Assembly (NCBI RefSeq): GCF_011378855.1
Contig: NZ_WTLB01000035.1
Span: 1-44,547 of the forward strand
Length of the DNA stretch: 44,547 bases
Origin: Pseudoalteromonas sp. Z1A8
GTDB lineage: Bacteria > Pseudomonadota > Gammaproteobacteria > Enterobacterales > Alteromonadaceae
Direction of reading: 5' to 3'
Positions within the stretch are counted from its first letter, which is position 1; every line of letters begins with the position of its first letter. The notes under the pieces are model-generated. The model had not been told where the DNA came from. It searched no databases and saw nothing but the letters and a program-made list of their open reading frames with translations. The translations under genes were made by a program, and so were the position numbers. Shown one piece after another: positions 9,416-18,524 of the stretch.

Positions 9416-9679
9416 TAGAAAATTAAAGCAAAAAAGTAAATAAATGCGAAGAATACCCACTAGGAAAAAAATGAGTTTTTATGTTTTTGGGCTGATTTTT
9501 AATTACAAGTGACTTTAATAGCGTGTTTAATTTAACCAATTTAAAGACTCAACAATAATAAAAGTCACATTGTTATTCTTAAATTTTTAAAAAAGTAACT
9601 TTAATAGAGCTACAAAACACGCAGATCGAACACAAAAACAACGAATAAACCTCTTTTTTCAATTTATGACTTTTATATG

Positions 9680-9708
9680 TTGACACTTTGCGGCTCGGTC
9701 ATTAATAT
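9680..9708 (+). promoter_or_regulatory. Strong sigma-70 promoter of the tRNA-Asn cluster
   Basis: A perfect -35 TTGACA (9680-9685), 17-bp spacer and -10 TAATAT (9703-9708) are followed by a C-rich discriminator (CGCCCC from 9711). A GC-rich discriminator is typical of stable-RNA promoters under stringent control. The first tRNA begins 26 bp downstream. Confidence 0.85.
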
Positions 9709-9734
9709 TTCGCCCCGTTGAAAGGCAAGACGCT

Positions 9735-9811
9735 TCCCCCTTAGCTCAGTTGGTTAGAGCGACGGACTGTTAATCCGCAGGTCCCCCGTTCGAGTCGGGG
9801 AGGGGGAGCCA
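9735..9811 (+). tRNA. tRNA-Asn (GUU), copy 1
   Basis: A 77-nt gene with encoded CCA. The 7-bp acceptor stem is TCCCCCT/AGGGGGA, the D-loop has TTGGTTAGA, the anticodon loop is CTGTTAA (anticodon GUU) and the T-arm has GTTCGAG. It is the first of four identical copies. Confidence 0.97.
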
Positions 9812-9832
9812 AGTTTTTCAACCATAAACGAT

Positions 9833-9909
9833 TCCCCCTTAGCTCAGTTGGTTAGAGCGACGGACTGTTAATCCGCAGGTCCCCCGTTCGAGTCGGGGAG
9901 GGGGAGCCA
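9833..9909 (+). tRNA. tRNA-Asn (GUU), copy 2
   Basis: Identical over 77 nt to copy 1, including encoded CCA. The spacer before it is 21 nt and differs from the other spacers. It has no promoter of its own and is probably cotranscribed. Confidence 0.97.
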
Positions 9910-9930
9910 AGTTTATGTTTATGATGTAGT

Positions 9931-10007
9931 TCCCCCTTAGCTCAGTTGGTTAGAGCGACGGACTGTTAATCCGCAGGTCCCCCGTTCGAGTCGGGGAGGG
10001 GGAGCCA
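9931..10007 (+). tRNA. tRNA-Asn (GUU), copy 3
   Basis: Identical to copies 1 and 2; anticodon GUU with encoded CCA, after a 21-nt spacer. Confidence 0.97.
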
Positions 10008-10036
10008 AATCATCATAATAATATCACTACTTTAGT

Positions 10037-10113
10037 TCCCCCTTAGCTCAGTTGGTTAGAGCGACGGACTGTTAATCCGCAGGTCCCCCGTTCGAGTCGG
10101 GGAGGGGGAGCCA
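10037..10113 (+). tRNA. tRNA-Asn (GUU), copy 4
   Basis: Last of the four identical copies, after a 29-nt spacer. No clear U-tract terminator follows before the next gene at 10262. Confidence 0.97.
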
Positions 10114-10212
10114 ATTCTAAGAATTTCATAGACATCTCAAGCTAATTCCACTACTCTTCCTTATATAACTAAAGCATTAGTTTATTCCTTGATGCGCTGT
10201 ACTTAGTTTATT

Positions 10213-10228
10213 AATCAAGGACTTGATT
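10213..10228. promoter_or_regulatory. Palindrome upstream of the GGDEF-EAL gene
   Basis: AATCAAG and CTTGATT arms are separated by GA, 33 bp before the ATG. The left arm also pairs with TCCTTGAT at 10186-10193. It could be an operator or a leader hairpin that lowers translation; the gene has no good Shine-Dalgarno sequence. Confidence 0.35.
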
Positions 10229-10261
10229 CCTTCCCTTTTGAATTATTAAAAGACTGAAAAC

Positions 10262-12205
10262 ATGGCTGGATTTAAAAAACTTATTTTTATACAAATTATC
10301 TCTTGGTTATTGTGTGTGGCAGCAGGAAGCTACTTCATATCTATAAACTTTGATACTGCGGTGAGTGATGCGCAAAAAAGTGCACAAACTACTGTTACTA
10401 AGTATATTAATGACCTTTCTTTAGACGATATTTCTGCTCAAAATCTAAAACAATCAATTGCAGATGGTAAAACGTTTACAAGCTTTACTCTAAGAGACTA
10501 CCAAGGGGCTGAAATATTCAGCGTTAACCCCCCTACCCAATTACCAATGTTTGCTGATTTTGTACTATCAAAATTGAACTCTGTACGCCCTCAATTTGCT
10601 GTAAACGATGCAGCAGATATAAAAGTTGAATTTGTACTTAACATTGAGCATTTAGCTGCTCAGCTGCAAACATCCCTTTTTATCGTTATTTTGATTTCTG
10701 CTATTTTGGTTATTATTCCAATAATCCTAATGCAATCTATTTTTTACCGTTTAAATAAAAACATAAGTACAACGGTAGCTGACATTATCGATATTTATAT
10801 CAACCAAAACCAAGTTGATAATGATTTAGAAACAGCATTAGATGGCACTCGATTAAAAAAACTAGGTAAAGATTTAGTTCCTAGCTTTAATCGTTTATCT
10901 CACTTTTTGAAAAGTAAAAGTGAAGATATAAAAAGCGCTGCATTAAACATTAAACATGAAGCATATAAAGATGTAATTACTTCGCTTGGCAACCGTAATA
11001 TGTTTGTTGAGTATTACGAAAAAAATATTGAAAACAGTGAGCAAAGTACATTTGGTTCTTTAGCTATGGTTCGTTGTAGCGAGCTACAAGCTATAAACCA
11101 AAGCCGTGGTTATCAAAAAGGTGACGAGTACGTTAAAGGCGTTGCCGATATTATTAAGCACATAAGCGGCACTTACACGGGTAGCCAAGTGTTTAGATTA
11201 AACAGCTCTGACTTTGCTGTAGTACTGCCCCACACTCCATTGAAAGAAGCAGAGCGCTTTGGTGAAAATCTACAATCGCGCTTTACTCAGTATCAACAAA
11301 ATCAAGAGCTAAGCTCTGTTGCTAACACGGGTATTGTCGGTTACGAAAAAGGTAAGCCTTTGGGTGAGCTACTTTCGGTTGTTGATAACGCGATGAGTAT
11401 GGCGCAATCAAAACAAGTAAACGCATGGCACGTACAACGCGAGACCGATTTAGTTAATAACGTAAGTGCAGGTTTTGGTAATCAAAACTGGCGTAAGGTT
11501 ATTAACGAGGTAATTGAATCTAAACGAGTACATTTAGTTGTGCAAAACATTATGCCGCTTGGTAAAAGCATTAAAGCCTATGCTGAAATACAAGTGCGAT
11601 TTAAAACAGAAGACAATCAAGTACTTCCTACGGCCTCTTTTTTAGCGATGGCCGAAAAGCTTGATATGGCAATAGAAATTGACCGCCTGATAATCGACTC
11701 TTCCCTTGAAAAAGTGAAAAGCCGTAATTTATCTGAAAAGTTTTTTGGTTTAAACGTTACAGCCTCAAGTGCGCACAACGATCAGTTTGTTATTTGGCTA
11801 GAACGCCGCTTATTAAAAGACACGCATATTGCATCAAAGCTTATTTTTGAAGTAAGTGAGTTTGGCTTACAACAAAATATTAAAGCCAGTAAGCGCTTTA
11901 TTGATATGGTGCACCGCGTAGGCGCCCGCGTAACAGTTGAACGCTTCGGTGTTGGTTTAACCTCATTTAAGTTTTTCCGCGATTTAAAACCTGACTTTAT
12001 TAAAATGGATGCAAGTTACACTCGCGGCCTAGAAGATGATAAAAACAATCAGTACTTTATGCGCTTAATGGTCGACTTAGCCCACCGTATAGGTGTTAGC
12101 GTATTTGCTGAAGGTGTTGAGAGCCAAGAAGAAAAACATATTATAGAAACTTTATGTTTAGATGGCGTTCAAGGTTATTACATAGAAAAACCTAAAGACA
12201 TTTAA
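10262..12205 (+). CDS. Degenerate GGDEF-EAL membrane protein, CsrD/LapD type
   Basis: A 647-aa inner-membrane protein. A transmembrane helix at about 6-28, a periplasmic domain at 29-138 and a second helix at 139-162 precede a cytoplasmic linker. Then come a GGDEF-like domain (about 235-390) and an EAL-like domain (about 405-645). Both active sites are altered: GGDEF reads SSDFA (315-319), EAL reads EIQ (442-444), and the catalytic DDFG reads ERFG. The protein is therefore unlikely to make or cleave cyclic-di-GMP. RLNSSDFAVVLPH with LKEAE closely recalls E. coli CsrD (646 aa), which targets CsrB/C RNA for decay with RNase E. The N-terminal layout also resembles LapD, but no lapG is nearby. 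CsrD/MshH is preferred. Confidence 0.75.
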   Translation: MAGFKKLIFIQIISWLLCVAAGSYFISINFDTAVSDAQKSAQTTVTKYINDLSLDDISAQNLKQSIADGKTFTSFTLRDYQGAEIFSVNPPTQLPMFADFVLSKLNSVRPQFAVNDAADIKVEFVLNIEHLAAQLQTSLFIVILISAILVIIPIILMQSIFYRLNKNISTTVADIIDIYINQNQVDNDLETALDGTRLKKLGKDLVPSFNRLSHFLKSKSEDIKSAALNIKHEAYKDVITSLGNRNMFVEYYEKNIENSEQSTFGSLAMVRCSELQAINQSRGYQKGDEYVKGVADIIKHISGTYTGSQVFRLNSSDFAVVLPHTPLKEAERFGENLQSRFTQYQQNQELSSVANTGIVGYEKGKPLGELLSVVDNAMSMAQSKQVNAWHVQRETDLVNNVSAGFGNQNWRKVINEVIESKRVHLVVQNIMPLGKSIKAYAEIQVRFKTEDNQVLPTASFLAMAEKLDMAIEIDRLIIDSSLEKVKSRNLSEKFFGLNVTASSAHNDQFVIWLERRLLKDTHIASKLIFEVSEFGLQQNIKASKRFIDMVHRVGARVTVERFGVGLTSFKFFRDLKPDFIKMDASYTRGLEDDKNNQYFMRLMVDLAHRIGVSVFAEGVESQEEKHIIETLCLDGVQGYYIEKPKDI

Positions 12206-12221
12206 TTAGTTTTAACAAATA

Positions 12222-12250
12222 CAAAAAAGAGCATTCGTTGCTCTTTTTTT
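12222..12250 (+). terminator. Intrinsic terminator after the GGDEF-EAL gene
   Basis: AGAGCA and TGCTCT arms with a TTCGT loop and a seven-T run, starting 17 nt after the stop codon. The A-run on the left would also allow function on the other strand. Confidence 0.85.
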
Positions 12251-12411
12251 GTTTCTGCTATTTTATCCTTACATCAAAATCACATTAATTTTACAGCCTT
12301 GTGATCAATATGTTTGTCCTCGCGTTTATTTAACTGATAACGACTCGCAAATGTTGTTTATCGGGGCAGAAAAAAGGATAATACGCAGGACTTTAATAGC
12401 GTGAGGCACAC

Positions 12412-12993
12412 ATGACAGAATATGTCTTGTTATTGATTGGAACCGTTCTAGTTAATAACTTTGTATTAGTACAATTTTTAGGCTTATGTCCGTTTATGGG
12501 CGTATCAGGTAAGCTTGATACGGCGATTGGTATGTCTTTGGCAACCACGTTTGTGCTTACTCTTGCCTCGGTGACTAGCTATTTAGTTAATCAATATATT
12601 TTAATCCCTCTGGATATCGAATTTTTACGTACCATGAGTTTTATTTTAGTGATTGCCGTTGTAGTGCAATTTACCGAAATGGTTGTACGTAAAACAAGCC
12701 CTACCCTATATCGTTTACTAGGCATATTTTTACCGCTGATCACCACTAACTGCGCGGTATTAGGTGTTGCTCTATTAAATATCAAAGAAGATCATTCGTT
12801 TTTACAATCCGCAGTTTATGGTTTTGGTGCTGCCGTTGGTTTTTCTTTAGTGCTTGTATTGTTTGCAGCGCTACGAGAGCGTTTAGCGGCGGCTGATGTT
12901 CCTACGCCTTTTAAAGGCGCCTCCATTGCTATGATCACCGCAGGCTTAATGTCGATGGCGTTTATGGGTTTTACTGGATTAGTGAAGTTTTAA
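12412..12993 (+). CDS. rsxA: Rnf/Rsx electron transport complex subunit A
   Basis: Inner-membrane subunit of the Rnf/Rsx complex, which couples ferredoxin:NAD+ electron transfer to Na+ or H+ movement and in E. coli keeps SoxR reduced. The 193-aa protein has six hydrophobic helices. Family sequence is clear: [18 protein letters not shown] at the start and [14 protein letters not shown] near residue 108, with the conserved Cys residues thought to bind an intramembrane iron-sulfur centre with RsxE. GAGG lies at the proper distance before the ATG. It is the first gene of rsxABCDGE, and rsxB follows after 1 nt. Confidence 0.96.
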   Translation: MTEYVLLLIGTVLVNNFVLVQFLGLCPFMGVSGKLDTAIGMSLATTFVLTLASVTSYLVNQYILIPLDIEFLRTMSFILVIAVVVQFTEMVVRKTSPTLYRLLGIFLPLITTNCAVLGVALLNIKEDHSFLQSAVYGFGAAVGFSLVLVLFAALRERLAAADVPTPFKGASIAMITAGLMSMAFMGFTGLVKF

Positions 12994-12994
12994 T

Positions 12995-13549
12995 ATGACC
13001 TTGTTTTATGCCTTGATAGCGATTGGCTCGCTAGCACTCGTTTTTGGACTTATTTTAGGATTTGCAGCAATACGCTTTCGTGTTGAAGGAAACCCTATTG
13101 TTGAACAAATTGATACTATTTTGCCGCAAACTCAATGCGGGCAATGTGGCTACCCAGGTTGTCGCCCATACGCCGAAGCAATTGCCAATGGCGATGAAAT
13201 AAATAAATGTCCACCGGGCGGCGAATCAACCATGAAAAAGCTTGCCGGCTTAATGGGTGTTGATGAAAAACCACTTGCTGGCGGCGAGCAAGCAGAACCC
13301 ATAAAAACAGTGGCTTATATTCGCGAAGATGAATGTATTGGTTGTACCAAATGTATTCAAGCCTGCCCTGTTGACGCTATTTTAGGCGCAACTCGTCAAA
13401 TGCATACCGTGTTAATTGATGAATGTACCGGCTGCGACTTATGTGTTGAGCCTTGCCCTGTAGATTGCATTGATATGCTACCTGTAGCCGAAACTAAACA
13501 AAACTGGAAATGGCAACTAGATGCTATTCCTGTTACACAAATAGATTAG
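12995..13549 (+). CDS. rsxB: Rnf/Rsx electron transport complex subunit B
   Basis: Membrane-anchored iron-sulfur subunit of 184 aa. One N-terminal helix (about 5-26) is followed by the 4Fe-4S motif CGQCGYPGC (48-56) and a later cysteine. Two ferredoxin-type clusters then appear as [15 protein letters not shown] and [15 protein letters not shown]. It accepts electrons and passes them to the rest of the complex. It sits between rsxA (1 nt) and rsxC (8 nt). Confidence 0.96.
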   Translation: MTLFYALIAIGSLALVFGLILGFAAIRFRVEGNPIVEQIDTILPQTQCGQCGYPGCRPYAEAIANGDEINKCPPGGESTMKKLAGLMGVDEKPLAGGEQAEPIKTVAYIREDECIGCTKCIQACPVDAILGATRQMHTVLIDECTGCDLCVEPCPVDCIDMLPVAETKQNWKWQLDAIPVTQID

Positions 13550-13557
13550 AGGTTTGA

Positions 13558-16089
13558 GTGGACAAGTTACTTGAACAAATAAAAAAAGGCACCGTGTGGG
13601 CATTTCCTGGCGGCATACACCCACCACAACAAAAATCACTCTCTAATAGTGCGAGTATTACTCGCCTACCGTTGCCCGATAAACTTATTGTTGCGCTTAA
13701 GCAACACATAGGCGCAAATGGCAAGTTACTGGTAGAAAAAGGTCAGCATGTATTAAAAGGCCAAGCACTCACAGCGCCTGCTGCTAACTGGTCGGTACCT
13801 GTGCATGCTCCAAGCTCTGGTGTTATTACCGATATAGTACCAATGCCATCGGCACATCCTTCGGCTCTACCTGAGCTAAGTGTTATTATTGAACCAGACG
13901 GCAAAGACGAATGGACAGCACTTAATAAAAATAAAAACCCTGCTGAACTTAGTCATGATGAGCTGATAAATATTATTCACCAAGCCGGTATTAGCGGCAT
14001 GGGTGGTGCTGGTTTTCCTACTTATGTGAAAGCAGATACCAAGCAACCTATCGAATTTTTGATTGTAAATGCCGTTGAGTGCGAACCTTATATTACTGCC
14101 GATGACGTTTTAATGCGCGAACACGCTAAAGAAGTTATCCAAGGCATTGAAATAATGCAGCAGCTTTTAAACCCAACGCTATGCATTGTGGGTATAGAAG
14201 ATAATAAGCCTGAAGCGATTGCAGCAATGAAGCAAGCAGCTGAGCATAACTCAAAAATTATTATTCAAACGGTTCCCACTATTTACCCATCGGGTGGTGA
14301 AAAGCAATTAATTAAATTACTTACCAACCGTGAAGTTCCCAGCATTGGTATACCAGCCGATATTGGTATTTTAGTGCATAACACGGGTACTTTATTTGCC
14401 GTACAGCAAGCCGTTTATGAAGGTAAACCACTGATTGAACGTGTAGTTACCGTAACGGGTAACACTATACATAATCCAGGGAATGTATGGGCGCTCCTTG
14501 GCACTGAAATAAAGCACTTGCTTGATTGCCAAGGTTTCTCGCCTGTACCGCAGCAAAGTGTTGTGATGGGCGGCCCAATGATGGGCTTTACGCTACCCAC
14601 AGTACGTATTGGCATAGTTAAAACAACTAACTGTATTTTAGCGCCTGATCATAAAGAGCTAGCGGAGCCCGGCCCTGAAAAAGCCTGTATACGTTGTAGC
14701 GCCTGTGCCGATGCCTGCCCTGCTTCTTTATTACCACAGCAATTGCAGTGGTTTGCTAAATCAAAAGAGTACGACAAACTACAAGAGCATAATTTATTTG
14801 ACTGTATTGAGTGTGGTGCTTGTGCATATGTGTGCCCAAGCGAAATCCCTCTTGTACAGTACTACCGTATAGCCAAAGTTGAAATTAAAGAACAACAAGC
14901 TGACAAAATTAAAGCCGACAGAGCAAAAGAGCGTTTTGATGCACGAAAAGAGCGTTTAGATCGCGAGCAAGAAGAACGTCAAAACCGCCACAAACGTAAA
15001 CCTGCCGCTAAATCTGCTGACGAAAAGCAAAAAGTAGCAGAGGCACTAGCCCGCGTTAAAAATAAATCAGATAACGGCGATGAAAAATCAGCTGTTGCAG
15101 CTGCTATTGCACGCGCTAAAGCTAAAAAGCTAGGCGATCAATCTGCTGAATTAGAACCTGACAACAGCGAAGTAGCAAAAGAGCGCGCACTACGTAAAGA
15201 ACAAGCGCGTAAATATAAAGAGCAAAAATCTCAAACAGATGAATCGGCCGATACTGCGCCCGTTGATGATAAAAAATCAGCAGTTGCTGCAGCCATTGCT
15301 CGAGCTAAAGCCAAAAAGGCAGCACAAGCAAGTGAAGAGCCACAAAGCGATGCGCCAGTTGATGACAAAAAAGCAGCAGTAGCGGCAGCCATTGCACGCG
15401 CTAAAGCTAAAAAAGCGGCACAAGCAGCGAGTGAAGAGCCACAAAGCGATGCCCCAGTTGATGATAAAAAAGCAGCGGTAGCGGCAGCCATTGCGCGCGC
15501 AAAAGCTAAAAAAGCGGCACAAGCACTAGAATATACCGAACAGACCGTAAATGAAGAGCCACAAAACGATGCCCCAGTTGATGACAAAAAAGCAGCGGTA
15601 GCGGCGGCCATTGCGCGCGCTAAAGCTAAAAAAGCGGCTAAAGCATTGGAAGACACTGAGCAAACAGTCAGTGAAAAGCCACAAAGCGATGCCCCAGTTG
15701 ATGATAATAAAGCAGCGGTAGCGGCGGCCATTGCTCGTGCAAAAGCTAAAAAAGAAGCTAAAGCATTAGAAGAAGCCGAGCAAACCGTGAGTGAAGCGCC
15801 ACAAAGCGCGGCCCCCGTTGATGATAAAAAAGCAGCGGTAGCTGCGGCCATTGCGCGCGCAAAAGCCACAAAAGCGGCTAAAGCACTTGCACAAGCCGAG
15901 CAAACTCAAGAGCTACAAATTGATAGTGTTGCACCAAAGGGTGCAGACAATAATACCGATGACTCATCCAATTCTACTGAAGCAGATAAACCTAAATCAG
16001 CCGACGATAAGAAAAAAGCCGCCGTGGCCGCAGCAATTGCGAGAGCAAAAGCTAAAAAGTTACAAAAAGAAGGAAATAATCAGTCATGA
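13558..16089 (+). CDS. rsxC: Rnf/Rsx electron transport complex subunit C, extended by Ala/Lys-rich repeats
   Basis: Peripheral subunit carrying the NADH/FMN-binding and iron-sulfur domains of the complex. The GTG start is supported by AGAGG 5 nt before it and by the family start (FPGGIHPP near residue 15). The core (about 1-450) has the glycine-rich GISGMGGAGFP nucleotide-binding loop and two 4Fe-4S motifs, CIRCSACADACPAS and CIECGACAYVCPSE. Residues about 450-843 form a charged tail with eight copies of the core AVAAAIARAKA spaced by acidic/Pro segments. Repeat tails of this kind are common in gammaproteobacterial RsxC but vary in number. The stop overlaps rsxD by 4 nt. Confidence 0.95.
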   Translation: MDKLLEQIKKGTVWAFPGGIHPPQQKSLSNSASITRLPLPDKLIVALKQHIGANGKLLVEKGQHVLKGQALTAPAANWSVPVHAPSSGVITDIVPMPSAHPSALPELSVIIEPDGKDEWTALNKNKNPAELSHDELINIIHQAGISGMGGAGFPTYVKADTKQPIEFLIVNAVECEPYITADDVLMREHAKEVIQGIEIMQQLLNPTLCIVGIEDNKPEAIAAMKQAAEHNSKIIIQTVPTIYPSGGEKQLIKLLTNREVPSIGIPADIGILVHNTGTLFAVQQAVYEGKPLIERVVTVTGNTIHNPGNVWALLGTEIKHLLDCQGFSPVPQQSVVMGGPMMGFTLPTVRIGIVKTTNCILAPDHKELAEPGPEKACIRCSACADACPASLLPQQLQWFAKSKEYDKLQEHNLFDCIECGACAYVCPSEIPLVQYYRIAKVEIKEQQADKIKADRAKERFDARKERLDREQEERQNRHKRKPAAKSADEKQKVAEALARVKNKSDNGDEKSAVAAAIARAKAKKLGDQSAELEPDNSEVAKERALRKEQARKYKEQKSQTDESADTAPVDDKKSAVAAAIARAKAKKAAQASEEPQSDAPVDDKKAAVAAAIARAKAKKAAQAASEEPQSDAPVDDKKAAVAAAIARAKAKKAAQALEYTEQTVNEEPQNDAPVDDKKAAVAAAIARAKAKKAAKALEDTEQTVSEKPQSDAPVDDNKAAVAAAIARAKAKKEAKALEEAEQTVSEAPQSAAPVDDKKAAVAAAIARAKATKAAKALAQAEQTQELQIDSVAPKGADNNTDDSSNSTEADKPKSADDKKKAAVAAAIARAKAKKLQKEGNNQS
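15079..16060 (+). repeat. In-frame tandem repeat coding the RsxC C-terminal tail
   Basis: Eight units encode the core AVAAAIARAKA, each followed by Lys/Ala and then a Glu/Pro/Asp linker, giving unit lengths of about 32-40 residues in the middle. The middle units are close to identical at DNA level, consistent with recent copy-number change. The antisense strand is open over part of the repeat, which yields misleading reading frames. Confidence 0.9.
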
Positions 16090-17144
16090 AATTAACCATG
16101 GCCAGTTCGCCGCATAATCACAGCCATAAATCGTTAACGCGATTAATGATTAGCGTTATTGCTGCGTGTATTCCTGGGCTAATTGCTCAAGTTTTCTTTT
16201 TTGGAACCGGCGTACTTATTCAACTGGTGCTCGCGCTCGTTGCTGTAAGCGCTTTTGAAGCTGCCATAATGCTAATGCGAAAGCGCCCTGTTTGGCCTGC
16301 ACTGAGTGATGGCAGTGCATGGCTTACTGGCGTGTTATTGGCATTGAGTATTCCGCCCCTTGCGCCTTGGTGGGTAATTGTTATTGGTTGTTTATTTTCT
16401 ATTGTTATAGTTAAACAGCTTTATGGCGGCCTTGGGTTTAATTTATTTAATCCAGCAATGGCTGCTTATGTACTGCTTTTAGTGTCGTTCCCTGTACAAA
16501 TGACCGCGTGGCTGCCTGTCACCGATTTAATAAACACGCCAATAGGCTTTGCAGATCAGCTCAGGCTCATATTTACCGATTTTACGGCCTCTGGGTTCAG
16601 CCTAGATCAAGTACGTGCAGGTGTTGATGGCCTAACAATGGCAACACCACTGGACACAGTTAAAACAGATATAGCCCACGGTTTAACCGTAACCGAAAGC
16701 ATGCAAAAACCATTATTTAACGAATGGGCTGGCCTTGGTTGGGTATGGGTTAACTTAGGCTTTTTAGCCGGTGGTTTATACTTATTAAAAGCAAAAATAA
16801 TTAACTGGCATATTCCCGTCAGTTTTATTGCAAGTTTAGCTGTATGCAGCGCAATTGGCTATATTGCTGCACCAGGTACTGAGCCGGGCACCCTATTTCA
16901 CTTATTAAGTGGTGCCACTATGATGGGTGCATTTTTTATAGCGACCGATCCGGTATCTGCAGCAACCACCAATAAAGGGCGCTTAATTTATGGCGCGCTA
17001 ATTGGCTTACTAATTTATTTAATTCGCACTTTTGGTGGCTTCCCTGATGCCATCGCCTTTAGCGTATTATTGATTAATATTGCAGTACCGCTAATTGACT
17101 ACTACACACAGCCGAGAACTTACGGTCATGGGGCAGTAAAATGA
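16086..17144 (+). CDS. rsxD: Rnf/Rsx electron transport complex subunit D
   Basis: Integral membrane subunit of 352 aa with about nine hydrophobic helices. It carries the SGATMMGAFFIATDPVSA segment near residue 277; a threonine in this SGAT-type motif binds FMN covalently in characterised RnfD. The start overlaps the rsxC stop and the stop overlaps the rsxG start, so translation is probably coupled. Confidence 0.95.
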   Translation: MKLTMASSPHNHSHKSLTRLMISVIAACIPGLIAQVFFFGTGVLIQLVLALVAVSAFEAAIMLMRKRPVWPALSDGSAWLTGVLLALSIPPLAPWWVIVIGCLFSIVIVKQLYGGLGFNLFNPAMAAYVLLLVSFPVQMTAWLPVTDLINTPIGFADQLRLIFTDFTASGFSLDQVRAGVDGLTMATPLDTVKTDIAHGLTVTESMQKPLFNEWAGLGWVWVNLGFLAGGLYLLKAKIINWHIPVSFIASLAVCSAIGYIAAPGTEPGTLFHLLSGATMMGAFFIATDPVSAATTNKGRLIYGALIGLLIYLIRTFGGFPDAIAFSVLLINIAVPLIDYYTQPRTYGHGAVK

Positions 17145-17782
17145 TTATTTCTTCAATGGCCAAAAACGGCGCCATTTTAACGGCCTTTGCGCTGGTAACA
17201 ACGGGTTTAGTTGCCTCTATCAACGCACTTACTGCTGATAAAATTGCAGAGCAAGAACAGCTGCAACTTACTGCGCAACTACAAGAAGTACTCGACCCAA
17301 AATCGTACGATAATCAATTATCACAAGATTGCGTAATTATTACTGATGAAAAGCTAGGCCCACACGCAGACCAAGTAATTTATCGTGCTCGTAAAAACAA
17401 TAAACCGGTCGCTGTTGTTATTAGGCATGTTACGCCAAACGGTTACAGTGGCGATATTAACTTATTAACAGCCGTATTGAGCGATGGCACTATTGCTGGC
17501 GTTCGTACCACTAAACACGAAGAAACACCTGGGCTTGGTGACAAAGTAGAAGTTAAAAAATCGCTTTGGATCACTACCTTTAAAAACTTAACAGTTGAAG
17601 GTGAAGATGACGCTCGTTGGGCTGTAAAAAAAGATGGCGGCCAGTTTGATCAATTTACAGGTGCAACCATAACGCCTCGTGCTGTTGTGGGTTCGGTTAA
17701 AAACGCCGTATTGTTCGCACAAACTAATTTTGATGATATTTTTGCAGCGCCTAATGGTGAATGTGTAGAGGCAACTAAATGA
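17141..17782 (+). CDS. rsxG: Rnf/Rsx electron transport complex subunit G
   Basis: A 213-aa subunit with one N-terminal membrane helix (about 9-30) and a periplasmic FMN domain. The covalent flavin site is seen as [12 protein letters not shown] near residue 171; the Thr after GA is the FMN-bearing residue in RnfG and Nqr[11 protein letters not shown] near residue 127 is typical of the FMN-binding domain. It overlaps rsxD and rsxE by 4 nt each. Confidence 0.95.
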   Translation: MIISSMAKNGAILTAFALVTTGLVASINALTADKIAEQEQLQLTAQLQEVLDPKSYDNQLSQDCVIITDEKLGPHADQVIYRARKNNKPVAVVIRHVTPNGYSGDINLLTAVLSDGTIAGVRTTKHEETPGLGDKVEVKKSLWITTFKNLTVEGEDDARWAVKKDGGQFDQFTGATITPRAVVGSVKNAVLFAQTNFDDIFAAPNGECVEATK

Positions 17783-18477
17783 GTGAGTTAAAAACATTAT
17801 ACAAAGACGGTATATGGGTAAATAACCCTGCTCTTGTGCAGCTGTTAGGCTTATGCCCGTTACTTGCCGTTACATCAACTATTACAAATGCTTTAGGTTT
17901 AGGTTTAGCTACTTTATTGGTACTCATAGGCTCAAACGTGACCGTATCGGTTGTACGTAACTGGGTGCCAAAAGATATTCGCATACCTGTATTTGTCATG
18001 ATCATCGCAGGCTTTGTAACCATTGTTCAATTACTGATGAACGCTTATACATTTGGTTTGTATCAGTCATTGGGGATTTTTATTCCGCTCATTGTAACTA
18101 ACTGCGCTATTATTGGCCGCGCCGAAGCATACGCGTCTAAAAACCCTGTTCATTTATCAGCGTTTGACGGCTTAATGATGGGTTTAGGCTTTATGATTGT
18201 GCTTGTTGTTTTAGGCGCAATGCGCGAACTAATTGGCCAAGGTACTTTATTTGACGGTGCCGACTTATTACTTGGTCCATGGGCACAAAGTTTACGCATA
18301 GAAGTGTTTAACTTTGACAACCAGTTTTTACTCGCCATTTTACCACCGGGTGCCTTTTTAGGCCTTGGGTTACTTATTGCCGCTAAAAACGTAATTGACG
18401 CACAAATAAAATCAAAACAAATTGCACCGCCAGAGGCTGAAAAAGGCCCTCGCGCACGTGTTACTAGCTTAACTTAA
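17779..18477 (+). CDS. rsxE: Rnf/Rsx electron transport complex subunit E
   Basis: Integral membrane subunit of 232 aa, paralogous to RsxA: both contain [20 protein letters not shown] and [19 protein letters not shown] segments with conserved cysteines. About six helices are seen. It is the last gene of the rsx cluster; nth follows after 47 bp that contain an inverted repeat. Confidence 0.95.
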   Translation: MSELKTLYKDGIWVNNPALVQLLGLCPLLAVTSTITNALGLGLATLLVLIGSNVTVSVVRNWVPKDIRIPVFVMIIAGFVTIVQLLMNAYTFGLYQSLGIFIPLIVTNCAIIGRAEAYASKNPVHLSAFDGLMMGLGFMIVLVVLGAMRELIGQGTLFDGADLLLGPWAQSLRIEVFNFDNQFLLAILPPGAFLGLGLLIAAKNVIDAQIKSKQIAPPEAEKGPRARVTSLT

Positions 18478-18481
18478 GGGG

Positions 18482-18517
18482 AAAACGTATTGACTTAGTA
18501 AATAGTTAATACGTTTT
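18482..18517. promoter_or_regulatory. Inverted repeat between rsxE and nth
   Basis: Perfect 10-bp arms AAAACGTATT and AATACGTTTT flank a 16-nt loop, starting 4 nt after the rsxE stop and ending 7 nt before the nth ATG. The right arm covers the place of the nth ribosome-binding site, so the hairpin could limit nth translation or partly terminate the rsx transcript. Confidence 0.5.
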
Positions 18518-18524
18518 AAGTTGC

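Larger units (their letters stand above)
8682..9679. other. 1-kb AT-rich region without genes
   Basis: No credible protein gene is seen; the longest frames are short and lack ribosome-binding sites (for example a 22-codon frame at 9444). The region lies between the divergent MATE gene and the tRNA-Asn cluster. It holds the DnaA-box hairpin at 9093-9121, a 14-bp palindrome CTATTTATAAATAG at 9342-9355, GTGAT/ATCAC arms just after it, an enclosing TACCCT/AGGGTA pair (9339-9344 and 9374-9379), and the 38-bp terminator palindrome. Two copies of ACTTTAATAG occur at 9511 and 9598. A small RNA gene ending at the terminator is possible. Confidence 0.6.

Noticed and set aside
9444..9512. 22-codon frame in the region before the tRNA cluster
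   Set aside because: Too short and without a ribosome-binding site or recognisable sequence.
15231..15869. Minus-strand frame of 212 codons within rsxC
   Set aside because: It lies opposite the Ala/Lys repeat, and its repetitive Ala/Ser/Phe composition is the mirror of that repeat; rsxC is the real gene.
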